A stretch of DNA of 64,000 nt from the NCBI GenBank assembly GCA_030522415.1, contig CM060118.1, positions 30,121,651-30,185,650 of the forward strand, given 5' to 3'. Origin of the DNA: Channallabes apus (taxonomy: Eukaryota; Chordata; Actinopteri; Siluriformes; Clariidae). Under the pieces are notes generated by a model. That model was not told where the DNA came from. It saw only the letters and a program-made list of their open reading frames with translations, and made no database searches. The position numbers and the translations under genes are program-made. Below, piece after piece: positions 42,997 to 55,785 of this stretch; the first letter of the stretch is position 1; each line of letters begins with the position of its first letter.

Positions 42997-45900
42997 AGTA
43001 CATGCTAGAACATATTAACAGCAATTCAAGCTGGTGATAAAACCAGTAATAAACCAACCAAACACCTAACCAACCAACAAATAATGAAATAAATAACATG
43101 ATAATTGCATGGCTTAACAGACATTAACCATAGTTATTATGAAGTGCTTTGGTGAAATGTCCAATTACACTGTATCACAATAGAATCATGGTAATAGTTT
43201 GTTTTTGTTCAGGGTGAAATTTGTCTCTACATGCTGCCATATGCTAGATGTTTAGCAAATACAACAGTGCACTTATAACACATAGATGCCTTTGAGAACA
43301 AGTTAATCCCAAAATTGTTGTATAAACTATACAGTATCCCACTGTATCATGCTCACACAAACATGCCTATATATTCAGTTCTACATCACAAGATGCCAGT
43401 AACACATGTGTACATTAATAGTATTTAGCCAGTAATACATAAAACATTCTCCTATGAAGTCATACATTTATCATGTCGTTTCTTATAGCTGTCAAAAACT
43501 CTACCATTTTCTATTTACGCTCATATGCTGTATAGCATTTCCTTTTTAATCACTGCACTGGGAGACATTTTATTAGGATTTGTATATATCACACGGCTTT
43601 TGTAGCCTTGGTCTAATTTCACTTTATATGCAAATAGACAATAAAAATATATACCAAGTTCATAATGAGGTAAAACGTTAATAATGTTATAATGATAAAA
43701 ACTTTCTGCATGATGGAGATCAGGAGCAGAAACCTGACCTGGGCAAATGTTAAGGGAACAATGTCACATTGGGTTAATGAGTGCCATATGATGTCTGCTC
43801 CACTACGGTATTCAGTTTGGACCTACAGAGCTCTCAGTTTAAACAGGAGCTCTGTGAAACTTGCAGGTGTTGCACAGTTGTGCAGTATCACACAAACTCA
43901 CCTCACAAGTGTGCCATGGACGTCCTTTGTGTATTTATGAGATAATTAAGGCAAGGATACCTCCATGCTTTTTAATAAGATGGCATTCCACCAATATATC
44001 CAATTTCAAGAAATATTTGATGTTTTGGAATATAAATACTTGGTTGCAATTTTATGTCCTTCAGTATATTTATCCTGAAGGACATTGTACTCTGTCCATC
44101 TCTGCTTTAGCTCATTTTTTCTCTTTTTATTTTCATCTTTTTCACTGCAAGCCTGGTATATAAAGAGCCAAAATGTGTAATTGTACCCATGTCGTCAAAC
44201 TGTACAGTAAAGCAGCAGAGGCATTGCTCCGGGTATGAGCAGGAAATAAAAACACTGCTGCATGATGAGGAGCTAGAGAGAGACTTTGAAACACCTTTTA
44301 ATGACAATCATAAAAGGGGTGATGGGTGAAGGGCACTGTGTCTATAAAGGACTAATGGGGAATCAATTAAGATGGTCAGGCAGCAGTGAACAATTTTAAC
44401 AGTGCAGAAGTTAACTATTAATAATTTGAAAGGTTTTCCAAACCTGGAAACTTCAATGTTTAAAAAAAAAAAAAAAAAAAAACATGCTGCAGTTCTACTA
44501 TCGGTCAATAGCTTACCTTATCAAGACTGAAAGAAAAAACTGAAAGTGCGTATTACTTGTGATTATTCTGGGTAATTTTGTGTAATAGCAGACTTTACAT
44601 GACAGACAGTGTCTATAATGTGCGCGTATACAAAAAAAAACCTAGGTTCAGTAAAAGTAGCAAAGGCTTCCTATTTAACTTGATTCTTATTATTATTATC
44701 ATTGCTAGTTATTGTAATGACAAAGATAATTCTTTTATTATGTTTGTCCTCTTTTGTAATTCTCTGTAAAAAAAATCTATTAATATATTTGTTAAAAATA
44801 AACTATGAATAGTTTGGACTATATGCTCTAACCTATATTACATTATATTACATTATATTATGATGACAATAATTATATATATATTTTTTTTTCACCCAGT
44901 GCTTGCTGTACAGTATATCATCCTATGTTCACAATTGTTGAAAAAAATTATGTTCAACAGTTTTCAACTAATAAACATCCACTTTACAATTTCCATGTGC
45001 AGATAAAAAAAAATGCAAGACAAATACAATTTTATTTAATTACAATTTTAAATATTACATTTGTGCACTTTGGACTTCAGGGCAACTTTCTAACTAATGT
45101 CAAGTAAAAGTAAGTAGAAGTTAATGACAAATATATATAAAGGAAATCTGAGTTGGAATAGTTACCCTAGAATGAACCACAATAAATACAAGATTTCAAT
45201 GTGTATGTTTCCACATAGAATTAGCTTCTCGTAGTGAGATGATTGCACTAATATAGTCAAAACACACAATTATCAAAACACAATGTGTGTGTGCCATTTT
45301 TTTTAAAATACAAAAAAATAGCTTTATATTATGATACAATTGGCAACCTCTTAATTCACATTCATTAGTAATAAGCGTTCTTTTATAACCTTTCTCTTGG
45401 GTATATTTTTATATTTTTCCAGTTTATGTAGAAGTACTTGTCTGAACTATATAAATTAAACCCCGAGCATAAATATACAACTCCATAATTACCAAGATTA
45501 ATTGTGAACATATGTCAGCTAGTATTGGTGTACATTTACAAGTACAAATCTAACCTAAACACTCAAGTCATTTCCTGATTTGGTGTGCATTTACATTTCA
45601 TGCAAAGAAAATACCACAGTCATTCCAATATTGCAGAAATGGTGTGATTCTTGTTCAGTCCTAATGTGGCTTTATTAATTCACACAGCTTTACACATTCT
45701 CCCCCTTTAATTTTTCATCCAGGGCAGATGAATTGCAATGCAAGTAGACTTGTGTTGTAAATATACAACAGCCCATCAATCAATAATTTAAATGAAAAAA
45801 AAAATGTTACTGATGTTTAGGAAAGACATTTCTGCTCCGAATGTTTACATGGAGAGTTTATGTTGCGACCATTTAGCATGTCATCAAATCTACCTTGAAC

Positions 45901-47849
45901 TGGGGTTAAAAAAATGGTTCCGTTCCCTGGTTGTCTGAGAGATTGGTGCAGACCTTGGGAGAAACTGAGACACTAGTGAAATCATGGTGGTTGGCAGTGT
46001 GACACTGCAGCAGTCCATTTTACAATGAGTTAAAATTTGAGATGACGGTCGGCAGTATAATTGCATGCCATGGCTCAATCAGTGGTTCGCCCCACCTGCA
46101 GTGGATCAAACAAGATGGGCTTGAGGTTAAAGTAAGCCAAATCAGTGCAAAGACTTATTAACTGTGGATAAAGCAGGATGGGAACATTTCATGTGATCTG
46201 AGATCCTCCAATACTGCCATGCGCAAAGATGTTGAGTCCTCTATGAGAGTGCAACAAAATTAGGACTAAGAGAAGATGCAAAGCTTGACGAAAATATCAC
46301 GTTAGGTTCATTTTGAGTATGACCTGTACCTCATCACAGAGAGAGAGAGAGACATGGAAGAAGAAATCCACCCAATGCACCAAGGGCCTTCCAGGACAGT
46401 ACTCAGATTTTATAAACTCTGCCCAGGAAGTAATGCTAACAAATGTCAGAGCTCATCAGAGCTCACACCCTCACTGAGAGGATATGGCGTGTTATCTGTT
46501 CATCTAAAAAACACTTATTCAAAATGATGCCAAACCATGTCAACTGGATGTCACTGAGGTCCAGTATACAATAGATGGATGAACTAGAGAGTAATGGGGT
46601 GTATATATACGTGTTCGTAATGTTATTGTTAGTAAGCATTTTAGTATTGAGGTTTTTATATGTCTAAACTCTAACACAGATAATTCTGAGTACATTTGTG
46701 GGGGAATGAGGGTATGGCTTTAAAATAATGCTTGTGTCTGAGAACAAGCTGTTTTTTTTTTTCTTCCAAATTTACAATCCAAAAAACTAGTGCTTGAGTG
46801 TATGCGTGTGTATGTGTTCAACACTCTACACTTAGACAGAAAGCAGATGTTGGGGACGTGCTAAAGGACAGTCTTGTTGATAATCAACCTGCTATTAGCG
46901 AGGTATGTGGCAGAAGTACTCCTGGACTGTGAAGGATTAGTTTAGTCAATCCCTCCAGCTGGACAAGTGGCTACATCACTCTTATTGAAAGGCTACAAAA
47001 GCACACAAGCGGAGATAACAAATGAGTTAACACTATTTTGAAGACTCACTTTTTTCCCCTCTTGGAATGACTTATGATCAGGGATAGCTCCGTTTCCTCT
47101 GCAGCTCAAAAGGTCTGTAAACATGGGTTAAAGTAATGTACCTTTATTCAATTTCCAGGGCTAGATGGGGTGGCAAGACCTCTCTTCTCATTCCCCCCCC
47201 CCCCGCAAAATAAATGAGGTAATAGCATCTCTCAGTTTTCAGGAGCTTTCAGGAAAGGAGATCAGGAAAAGAGAACAAGAAAGATAGAGTAAGAATAGGT
47301 GTGTGGGGGAATTTAAGAAAGCATCCAACTAGCATGGCGCCTCCAGTGAATGTAAAAGTGCTATATATCATACTAAGGATTAAAGGGGACTGAACAAATA
47401 AAGAACAATGTAATGAATGTGATAAATTAGAAGTTAAAACACTAGACTAGACACCAGATCTTGTTGCTAGGGAGTGAAACGCACAGTGTCTGCTGCTGAA
47501 AGAGAAACGAGTAGAAGGGAGGTGAAGCGATGGAGTGGAATTGTGGACAGTAAATGGCAAACCAACAGAGAGCGGAGAAACATAGAAAGTGTTGTTGGAT
47601 AAATTAGAGAGGGGAAGATTGAACGAGTATGAGAGAGAGTAGAAGGAGGAGGCGGAAAGTTGCTCAGCAATCTCCCTCCATTTGACTGGCCAAGCAGCAC
47701 AGCTCAGAGATGCGGCTGAGCTCTTCCGAGACAGCTGCAACATTTCAGGGCTCCAACTCAGCGAATTTCCATCAGCCGCCCCTGCCAGAGACCACAAAAT
47801 GCTTTCAAACAACGGCTCACTTCAAGAATTCTTGTCTCAGAGAGCAGGG

Positions 47850-47850
<1 letters not shown>
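42997..47850. other. Intergenic DNA
   Basis: No gene or named element recognised. 47450-47850 is purine-rich on the plus strand, and its open frames look accidental. Confidence 0.5.
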
Positions 47851-47888
<38 letters not shown>

Positions 47889-47910
47889 GGGTGGGGGGGG
47901 GGGGGTGATG
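47851..47910. repeat. (GA)n then G-rich run
   Basis: A GA dinucleotide tract (about 47851-47883) followed by a run of ten or more G, a potential G-quadruplex-like sequence on the plus strand. Confidence 0.85.
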
Positions 47911-48289
47911 GTGGATGGGGCTGTGTGAGAAAAAAAAAAAAGGCTGGAGAAATGTGTATTGGTGTTGCTGAGTGAGCTTGGTGAATTAAGCTAACAGATT
48001 AATGCAAACTGTGCCCTGGCAGAGACGTCTGATTGGCCTTCCATGGCAAAATTGCTTGCAGGTTTAGAGAACGTTGTGGAAAAGCAATCATTTGTGTGTA
48101 TTTGGTGGTGGTCATGGTTTGTCTTAGGGGATTCAGTCTTAAGACAGCTTCTTACATGTCAAGTTACTCACCTTCTTTGCCTTATATTAGCACTCATCAG
48201 GAATGGCCATTAAACCCAAAGCCTGCACAGAAAATTTAATTATCAAGCCATTTATTTCCTGGAAAGGCAAATAAACGCACTGCACCTCA

Positions 48290-48790
48290 GTATGCATTAG
48301 ACGAGGTTCAAGGGCCGTTCTTTCACTCATTCTTTGTTGATAACACCCAGGACCCAAGGCCCAGCAAAGGGGGAAATAATAGTCCTCTTATCCAACGACA
48401 GCAGCCCAACTCTATTAGAACCAGCTGGCCCCTGCATAAGTCATTCTTTATTTAAGTTCACTTAAGAGAACAACTGATTTAATGAAGGGTGCTATTTATA
48501 CATGGGGGTTACTCATCCATGCCGCCCATCGGAGGAGCACAGTGCAGGCTAAGCAAAGACCTGTCCCAATAAACCAGGCCATTTACTCAGGGTGCTTGTA
48601 AAAACAAGAGGGCCCAGGGCAAGTGGGCAAGAGACCAGGGGGAACTACAGGCTGTCTTTGTGGTTGAGAGCTTGGAGTGGTGGCCTGAAGCGTAGAGGGT
48701 GGAGGGAGGCAAGTGTTGATTTCTGATTAAAGGTGAGAAGAGGCTTGTTGGAAGGGAGGACCTGTTTCAATCAAGAGGTGAAACAAACAG
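48290..48790. promoter_or_regulatory. Candidate conserved non-coding block
   Basis: A G+C-balanced, repeat-free stretch with many short forkhead, homeodomain and E-box-like words, between AT-rich flanks, with no coding frame. It is one of the better enhancer candidates by appearance. Not tested for conservation. Confidence 0.28.
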
Positions 48791-51700
48791 CAGCCCTGAT
48801 TCAACCTTTTTTAATGATGCAATTCTTGATTATTACAATCAATCACAGTATAGTCTAGAACAGGTTTTTAATCTATATTTGCAAAGCAAATACAAACATT
48901 TACTGCATTTGTAAAGTCTATTTGGCATTATGGATAACTTTATTGTGGACCAAATGGGAATTTGGGAATGTACTAGATATGAGGTATAAACTAAAGCCCC
49001 ATAAATGAGCAACTGTCCTACACAGTCATTTTCAAGACAACTTCAACTGCACAGCCCACTAGTACTTGAGGGGACAGGCCTTCGATATGCTTTCTCTTTT
49101 TCTCTCTGTTCCTGGGGCATTTATAAAGTGAGCAGCATGGCTGAACGATAGTGTTTGAAGTCTGCAGCCCCAGTTCAGCAGTAAAGGGACTCCCCCTGCT
49201 TTCCTCCGGTCATATAAATGACAGCTAATGAAACATGAACTGTTGGCCCTTTGTCAAAAGCCTGGATATCTGTGCCGCCCCTCCACTTAATCAAATGCAC
49301 CATAATTGTCATCTGCAAATTTTTAAAGACAAGAAAGAGACATTGAAATTTGACCCTCCAACCCCCTGACTCAGGGTTGTCAGACTTTGTGTATAGTCAT
49401 GCTTGACCATGCATTTGGCTTCGTGGGGGAGAAGTCCACAGTTGTCAACCTTGTCTTCTCTTCTTCTGATTTCTTGCTCACAAACTCCTTAGATCTTCAA
49501 AGCAGGAACATACCAACAAATCACAATGTCTTGTAAGTTGTGAGCATAAGCCCATAACAGCAGTGACAAGGGATGACTTGAAGTCGGGTACTCAGAACAA
49601 TGAGAGGACCATCTGGGATGCTTTTAGGATGAAGTCGAAGTTGTAAAAGCACATTGGTGGCAACCAAGAGTGCAGCAGGGAAGGAACTGCGGTATATGGA
49701 CAGTGCAGGTCCTCCAAACTACAACATATACGACCTTAGTGAAAATTATACCCCTGTGTCCACTTAACAACCAAACACTCCTAATCCCTGTCATACCCTG
49801 TAGATGAAACTCAAACTTGACTCCAACCTGAACTTGAACTTAGTGTCTGCTCTTAGCCACTGTTAAAAAAAAAAAGAAAAGAAAGAAAGAGATCAACCAA
49901 CTAGTTGTAGGGGTCTAAACTAACAACAAGTAAAAGCCCATTGGGGATGGACAGGGTTATTAGTGTTCAGATGAATATTTGTGTATTGGGTGTGAATGAC
50001 AGACTTGGGTGAGGCAGGGTGAACAGCTGCAGCGATGGAATGCATCCATAGTGGTGGCGAATGAACTAGCGGGCTGTTCTATGGTGTTAATTGCCAGATT
50101 TTTGAGGACCAGCAAATCAGGAGACCCTGACAGCTGGCTGTAAGTAATTCCATGTCAACATGAGGGCCCTCATTTGTGGGAGGGAAAAGAAAATGTTTTG
50201 ATGTTACCAAGAGAGACAGAAAAGGAAAATAACACTCTATTATTATGAGTTAGATGCAGTGAGCTCTCACTGGAACACACTAAAAGTTTCACTTGCCCAT
50301 GCTGTAAAATATAAGTGCTGATTTTCATAACTTTATTCTAGCACATTAAAAAACTTACTCAACCAGAGCCTGATAGTAACCACAGCTATGGAGAATGGTA
50401 TACCCATGAAGAAACAACATACCATCAGATTTATTCAAATAAACATGGATTAGCGCCATGTACCATTCAGTCCAATCTGCAGAAAGGAAAGGTTACCATG
50501 TTGACAGTCTGTAATAGTTTTGAGATCCTTGCAATCTATTAACCATATAAGAGCTTATCAGACAAGACCTTTTCCACTTTAACAACCCCTACACAGGTCT
50601 GGGCAAGACAATAAGCTCTTCAAATAACTTTATAATTTTATTATTAGTTACATCACCCATAACAGCAAAAAGTGGTATATGTTATATATGCTAATGAGTT
50701 TAATTATTGTTAAGAATGCTATCAGACACAAGATGCAACTCTTTCTGCTTAGATTTGGGGTGGGGGGATACTGACATGGTCCACACAGTTGTCCGAAGAA
50801 GGCAACAGTTGCCTGGGCTGCAAGAGCCTTAATGCGGAGTGACACGCTTAACTCGACAAATATGAGAGCGATCTATGGAATGATGAGTGTTGCAGAATAA
50901 GGGGTGGTCGACTGAAAGCAGCTAAACCTGAAAAGTCTGAAAACACGATCATGATTTATGTCTGAAAATACAGGTAATAGCATCAATAAATCTCCAGTTT
51001 TTGGAAATAGACCAATTAGTTTTAAAAGGAGCCAATTGCTTGCACACTGCTGTGGTTCCCGAGTTCTCAAGGCAAAAAAAAAAAAAAAAAAAAAAAAAGG
51101 CATTCATGTCCAACTCTGCAAGACTCCAGGATAAGTGTTTAGGACTCAAATATTTTCTTCACCACCAGTGTTTGTTTGTTTTATTATTCCACTTGAATAG
51201 ATATTTGTTTGGCCTGAGGTGGCTTCGTGTAATGGTTTCCATTCAAGAAGCAGCATGAAACTGTCTGGAAAAAAAATAAACAGAACCGTTTTCCTCTTCT
51301 CATCATGTCGGTGAGAGAAAGGAGAGGAAGGTTTTGTCTCTCACACCTCAGAATGGTGCAATTAAGCATGTTGTCATTTGAAACCAAGAAGCAAGAGAAC
51401 CACAGAGGGGGCTGATGCTGAGGCCTCATAAAGCAGAACGATAAGCTGCTATCTCTCATGACTTCAAACTGAGCTTCATTTAATTTCCCCCTTGGAGGAC
51501 ATTGGTCACAGATGTGGCATTGCCCTCATCTTCAAAGTGTGTTTATGTCTGTGAGAACTTGTCCATATTATGACACTGGGGAAATATGCACTTTATCACC
51601 TCACACAGTCAGTGCAATGGATTTTGGTTCCACTCAATTTGAATTGACATAAACTATGCTATAAAGGAACAGGCGAAAGTAACTGCTTGAGTGATGTCAT

Positions 51701-52537
51701 TGAGCGAGACAGCCTCCTTGATATGGAAAAACCACAAACGCTGACTTTCTGAGCATATGTGGTGTAACAGTGTAGGCCAGTATGTATGTGTACAGGCAAG
51801 CTACGTACATGTATTTAAGCAGATGGATACAGCACATCAACATGTGTATACCAAAGTCTCTGACCTTCTCGTCATGACACTTTCACTGCTGATACCAATA
51901 AAACCACCATGATAATAAATCATGGTGCAACTTATTCAGGCAACCTGACACCCCTAACCCAGAGTCTACCACAGCTCATCCTTCAACCAGTGGGCTGAGA
52001 GCGCTCTTATTGCCCCAAGATATTTTTAAACATGGGGAAAATTTTATACATTATACATAATATTATATACGATATTATCCACACTGGGCCTTTATAGTAC
52101 AGCCTATGCTAATACATCCAAAAGGAGGATAATTACTAAGCGATAATGTGAGACATCTGGCAAAGCAAGAGAAGCCCCTTCAAGTCCCAAGGCAGAAGGC
52201 CAGCATATCATAGCCTATCATGTTCATAAAGACTGTGCCAGAAGTGGATGATGCAACATTCACACTCACTGGTCACATAGGATAAAAGGTCACTGTTTTG
52301 GAAACCAGCTTATGTGGTTTAGAAAACTCTGCACTGGCATTGCAGAAATAAAATGACAGTTTCACGTTCCAGACAACAGTCAAAAAATGATGGATTTTGG
52401 CATATAGCACTGTATCTATGTTAGGAAGTCTTTTAAAAATACTGGTATTACAAAAACTTGCATTAGACATACAGTACGACTGGGTCGTGAAATAAAAAAA
52501 TAAGGTCCTATCCATACATTACATGTAGCATATTTCA
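48791..52537. other. Intergenic DNA
   Basis: No gene recognised. 49080-49330 also looks like conserved non-coding DNA by composition. An A-run of about 25 lies near 51075-51099, preceded by unremarkable sequence. Confidence 0.45.
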
Positions 52538-52539
52538 TA

Positions 52540-53535
52540 CACTGCCCAGACGACAAAAAAAAAAAAAAAAAAAAAAAAGTGGCATGCACTAATATTTCAT
52601 CGAACTGCCTTTAGCTTTGACTACAGCATGCATTCATTATAGCATTGCTTCTACAACCATATACAAGGTCATAATTATTTCCACGCAGAGTTGCATTACA
52701 TTTTGGTGCCACTAGAGTCAAATCTCTTCATAAAAGCTTCTCCATCACATTCCAAAGGCTTTAAATGTGGTAAATTCATAATTTGAGTCCTGAAATATGC
52801 CTATGCAATCAGGAAAGGAAAAGAAAACATTGATGAGATAACCTGGTCATTCAATATATCCAGGAAGTCGGTTGACTTAATTCCGTTGCCACATAATGTT
52901 GCGAAGCTTACACCTGGCCAATTGAAGCAACCGCAGCTCATACTCCTGCCTCCATAGGGCTTCTATAGTGGACATGATGCATGGCACAGCAGCTATAGGG
53001 TTTCCCATTACTTTAATGTCCAATCTTTATGCTCCCAGGTATATTAAAGCAGTTTTCCCCTGATTCTCCTCACTAACAAATGGTTTTCCTATGGCCACCA
53101 ATCTGTTTAGGCCCAATCCTGAGCGTTCTCATGTGTGGAAATGCTCTTACTTATATTATACATAGTTGTGACTTCTACTCTCCATATCTTACAATGTAAC
53201 GTCATGACTCAGCACTATCATATCACCAGTTTTTAATGCACTGAAAAGTTCTTAACCCAGTTCTAGCAATTTCGCCAATCTCCTTAATTGTTTCTTTTCT
53301 TGATGCAGGTCAAGAATTTGATACTTCTGAAAAAAAAATAGTAACATATTTTCATGAGCATGTGATGCGGCTTCTGACTTGGGTATTTTAAAAATGAGAA
53401 GCTACGCACTTCATTAGTTAGGGTTAAAAGCTAAAAAATATTAATCACTTTATTAATTGTCCAATCAAAGGTATTTGCTAATTTAATTTTAAATAAAAAT
53501 TTTAAATAAATTAAATTTATTTTGGCCAGGCAGTG
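52540..53535 (-). mobile_element. Degenerate Tc1-like transposon (family A)
   Basis: The ends are CACTGCCCAGACGAC on the left and GGCCAGGCAGTG on the right, inverted to each other (CACTGCC) and flanked by TA at 52538-52539 and 53536-53537. Between them are diverged phrases of a common fish Tc1 transposase gene read on the minus strand. In plus order these are CTGCCTTTAGCTTTGAC, AACCTGGTCATTCAATATA, GTCCAATCTTTATGCTCCC, GTGGAAATGCTCTTACTT, CAATCTCCTTAATTG and AAATGAGAAGCTACGCACTT. About 1.0 kb remains of an expected ~1.5 kb, with many indels, so no working transposase is possible. Confidence 0.85.
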
Positions 53536-53537
53536 TA

Positions 53538-54291
53538 TGGCTTCTAGTGATTAAATCCACCCCCACACCCCCAAACAAAAAGTGCCCTATTGTTAGCAGT
53601 ATTAGCATTAACTTGATTTCCCATAATGCATATAATGACTGACACGTGACGTGTAATCAAAGAAAAACACAAAAGCTGACCGAAAAGTAAAAAAAAATTA
53701 ACGGAAATGATGGTAAATATGAAAAACAACAAACTATAATGTCAGTGCGAGGCAAAAGCTGCAGTACCTCAAATCATCCCATAAATGACCACTGTTGAAT
53801 TATAATCTCAAGTGCTGATGAAATATCAAGATAATGCCTTAACTCATTCAGTGCAGGTTACATTCTTAAAGCCTCTATCAAGTGCAATATGGTTTATGTC
53901 AACAGCCAAATTGGGCATTATCATAATATCCACGTAACCTAACTAAAGGTCAAAGATCGTAATAAGAGTTATAGCAAATCCTCTGTGACTAAGAGGTATT
54001 GAATAGCATGCTGTATCGTGTAGAGGTGAGAGGTCAGACTGGGGTCAGGGTCAGGGACATGGTGTGAGGCTTAGCTTTATCAGCTCTGTTACAGCGGGCC
54101 ATGCACTTAAAGCAGTAGAGTGGTGGGGACTTAATTGTTCATGTCACACACTCGTCTCGGTCACAGCTGCTGCCCACAATGTAAACCTGCAGAAAGCCAC
54201 GGATACATAATCACACGTGTTGATTTAGCATCTCATATTTACACTCATTTCCTTTTCACGTTTTCAGTTTACATTTAGAATTTACAGTGTG
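53538..54291. other. Intergenic DNA
   Basis: Nothing recognised between the Tc1-like relic and the hairpin. Confidence 0.5.
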
Positions 54292-54349
54292 GAATTTATA
54301 ATGCAGATGGAAAGAATGATGAAATTCTTTCCATCTGTATTATAAATTC
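54292..54349. repeat. Near-perfect 26-bp hairpin
   Basis: The left arm at 54292-54317 (GAATTTATAATGCAGATGG...) and right arm at 54324-54349 are reverse complements over 26 bp. The single difference would be a G-U pair in RNA. The loop is 6 nt (GATGAA). The length and near-perfection are suggestive of a microRNA-like precursor or a tiny inverted-repeat element, but nothing further supports either. Confidence 0.85.
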
Positions 54350-54429
54350 ACCAAAAAGTTCAACATGACTGAGACTCTGTTTCTAGTAAGTTAAAAGGTT
54401 AAAGTTTTAATGTAATCAGTGATATTATT

Positions 54430-54671
54430 ATTTCAGGTTGAAGTCCACGTATGTCTGCCTGTCTTTCTATATGGTAGAACTCTCTGCCTAATTTATTAAT
54501 ACACAGAAATAAAATTTTGTAAAAGCTTGAGTAAAAGCGCTAAATTTGGGGGAAGGGCGGGGGGGGGGGGTTGTGCTCATCACCTCTACTCAACATTTCT
54601 CATTTCATTTATGGCACATTTCATTAAATTCTGTCCAGCCAGTTTTGTGTGATGCTGTGACATCTTTAGCC

Positions 54672-54706
<35 letters not shown>

Positions 54707-54708
54707 AA
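54430..54708 (+). mobile_element. RTE-like retroelement 3' end with (GACA)n tail, copy A
   Basis: An internal part near 54436-54530 (GAACTCTCTGCCTAATTTAT) recurs at 60917-61020. The terminal part ATTAAATTCTGTCCAGCCAG, then TGTGATGCTGTGACA and (CAGA)n at 54670-54704, recurs at 63905-64000. The terminal phrase followed by a GACA tail resembles RTE-clade LINE ends. The class is inferred; the repetition is seen directly. Confidence 0.55.
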
Positions 54709-54941
54709 TATTTCGGAGACTGTTTTCGAGTCCTCCGATATATGAAATATGAAGATATCATTGAAAAAGCAAGTTCTGACCAATGTGTGTTATTTATACA
54801 CACACACAAAATTATATAGCGTAAAATGTTTTTAGAATTCTTATAGAATCCAATTCAAAAAGTAAGAAAGTACATTCTAAATTTATTAACTGTAAAGTGA
54901 TACAGTATTTTTAGTTTGTAATGAACTGTAAGCCGTAATCA

Positions 54942-54944
<3 letters not shown>

Positions 54945-55013
<69 letters not shown>
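54945..55013. repeat. (TA)n microsatellite, left of Tc1-like element B
   Basis: About 69 bp of TA. A matching array follows the element at 55505-55570, so the transposon sits within what was one TA tract. Confidence 0.95.
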
Positions 55014-55022
<9 letters not shown>

Positions 55023-55023
55023 A

Positions 55024-55500
55024 CAAACCGGATTCCAAAAAAGTTGGGACACTTAAAAAATTGTGAATAAAAACTGAATGCAATGATGTGGAGAACATTT
55101 GGCACATCATAAAGAGGAAGGTGCGACAAAGAAGCCCCAAGACGATTGAACAGTTAGACGCCTGTATTAGACAAGAATGGGAGAGCATTCCTATTTCTAA
55201 ACTTGAGAAACTGGTCTCCTCGGTCCCCAGACGTCTGTTGAGTGTTGTAAGAAGAAGGGGAGATGCCACACAGTGGTGAAAATGGCCTTGTCCCAACTTT
55301 TTTTGGGATTTGTTGACACCGTGAAATTTGGAATCAACATATTTTTCCTTTAAAATTATACATTTTCTCGGATTAAACTTTTGATCTGTCATCTATGTTC
55401 TATTCTGAATAAAATATTGACATTTGCCATCTCCACATCATTGCATTCAGTTTTTATTCACAATTTGTTTAGTGTCCCAACTTTTTTGGAATCCGGTTTG
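55024..55500 (+). mobile_element. Internally deleted Tc1-like transposon (family B)
   Basis: Terminal inverted repeats of 70 bp, 55024-55093 and 55431-55500, start CAAACCGGATTCCAAAAAAG and are nearly identical. The total length is 477 bp against about 1.5 kb for a full Tc1 element. The remaining interior encodes only the C-terminal end of a transposase (55088-55279). It lies inside a (TA)n tract, the TA target type of this superfamily. Confidence 0.9.
55088..55279 (+). pseudogene. Tc1-like transposase, C-terminal fragment
   Basis: About 63 codons, starting VENIWHIIKRKVRQRSPKT and ending RRRGDATQW then a stop. They match the end of Tc1 transposases: the ENxW...IKRKV region just after the catalytic Glu, then EEW..IP...LEKLV, then the VP.RL..V...G.AT.. 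ending. The DNA-binding and most of the catalytic domain are missing, so it is a deletion relic that could only move if supplied in trans. Confidence 0.85.
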
Positions 55501-55502
55501 TT

Positions 55503-55504
<2 letters not shown>

Positions 55505-55570
<66 letters not shown>
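55505..55570. repeat. (TA)n microsatellite, right of Tc1-like element B
   Basis: About 66 bp of TA. Confidence 0.95.
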
Positions 55571-55571
<1 letters not shown>

Positions 55572-55785
55572 CACTTTATGTGTACTCAATCTAGAACATA
55601 TGAAAGATTTACTTTTTGAATAAAAATACAATTATATATATATATATATATATACTCAGCAAAAAAAGAAACGCCCCTTTTTCATGACTGTGTATTTCAA
55701 CAATAATGTTGTACAAATCCAAATAACTTTACAGATCTTCATTGTAAAGGGTTTAAACAATGTTTTCCATGCATGTTCAATTAAC

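Noticed and set aside
54886..55392. 168-codon minus-strand frame
   Set aside because: It runs through a transposon in antisense and then a (TA)n tract read as Ile-Tyr, so it is not a gene.
55024..55500. Complete, active Tc1 transposon
   Set aside because: Although the inverted repeats are well kept, only the last ~63 codons of transposase remain.
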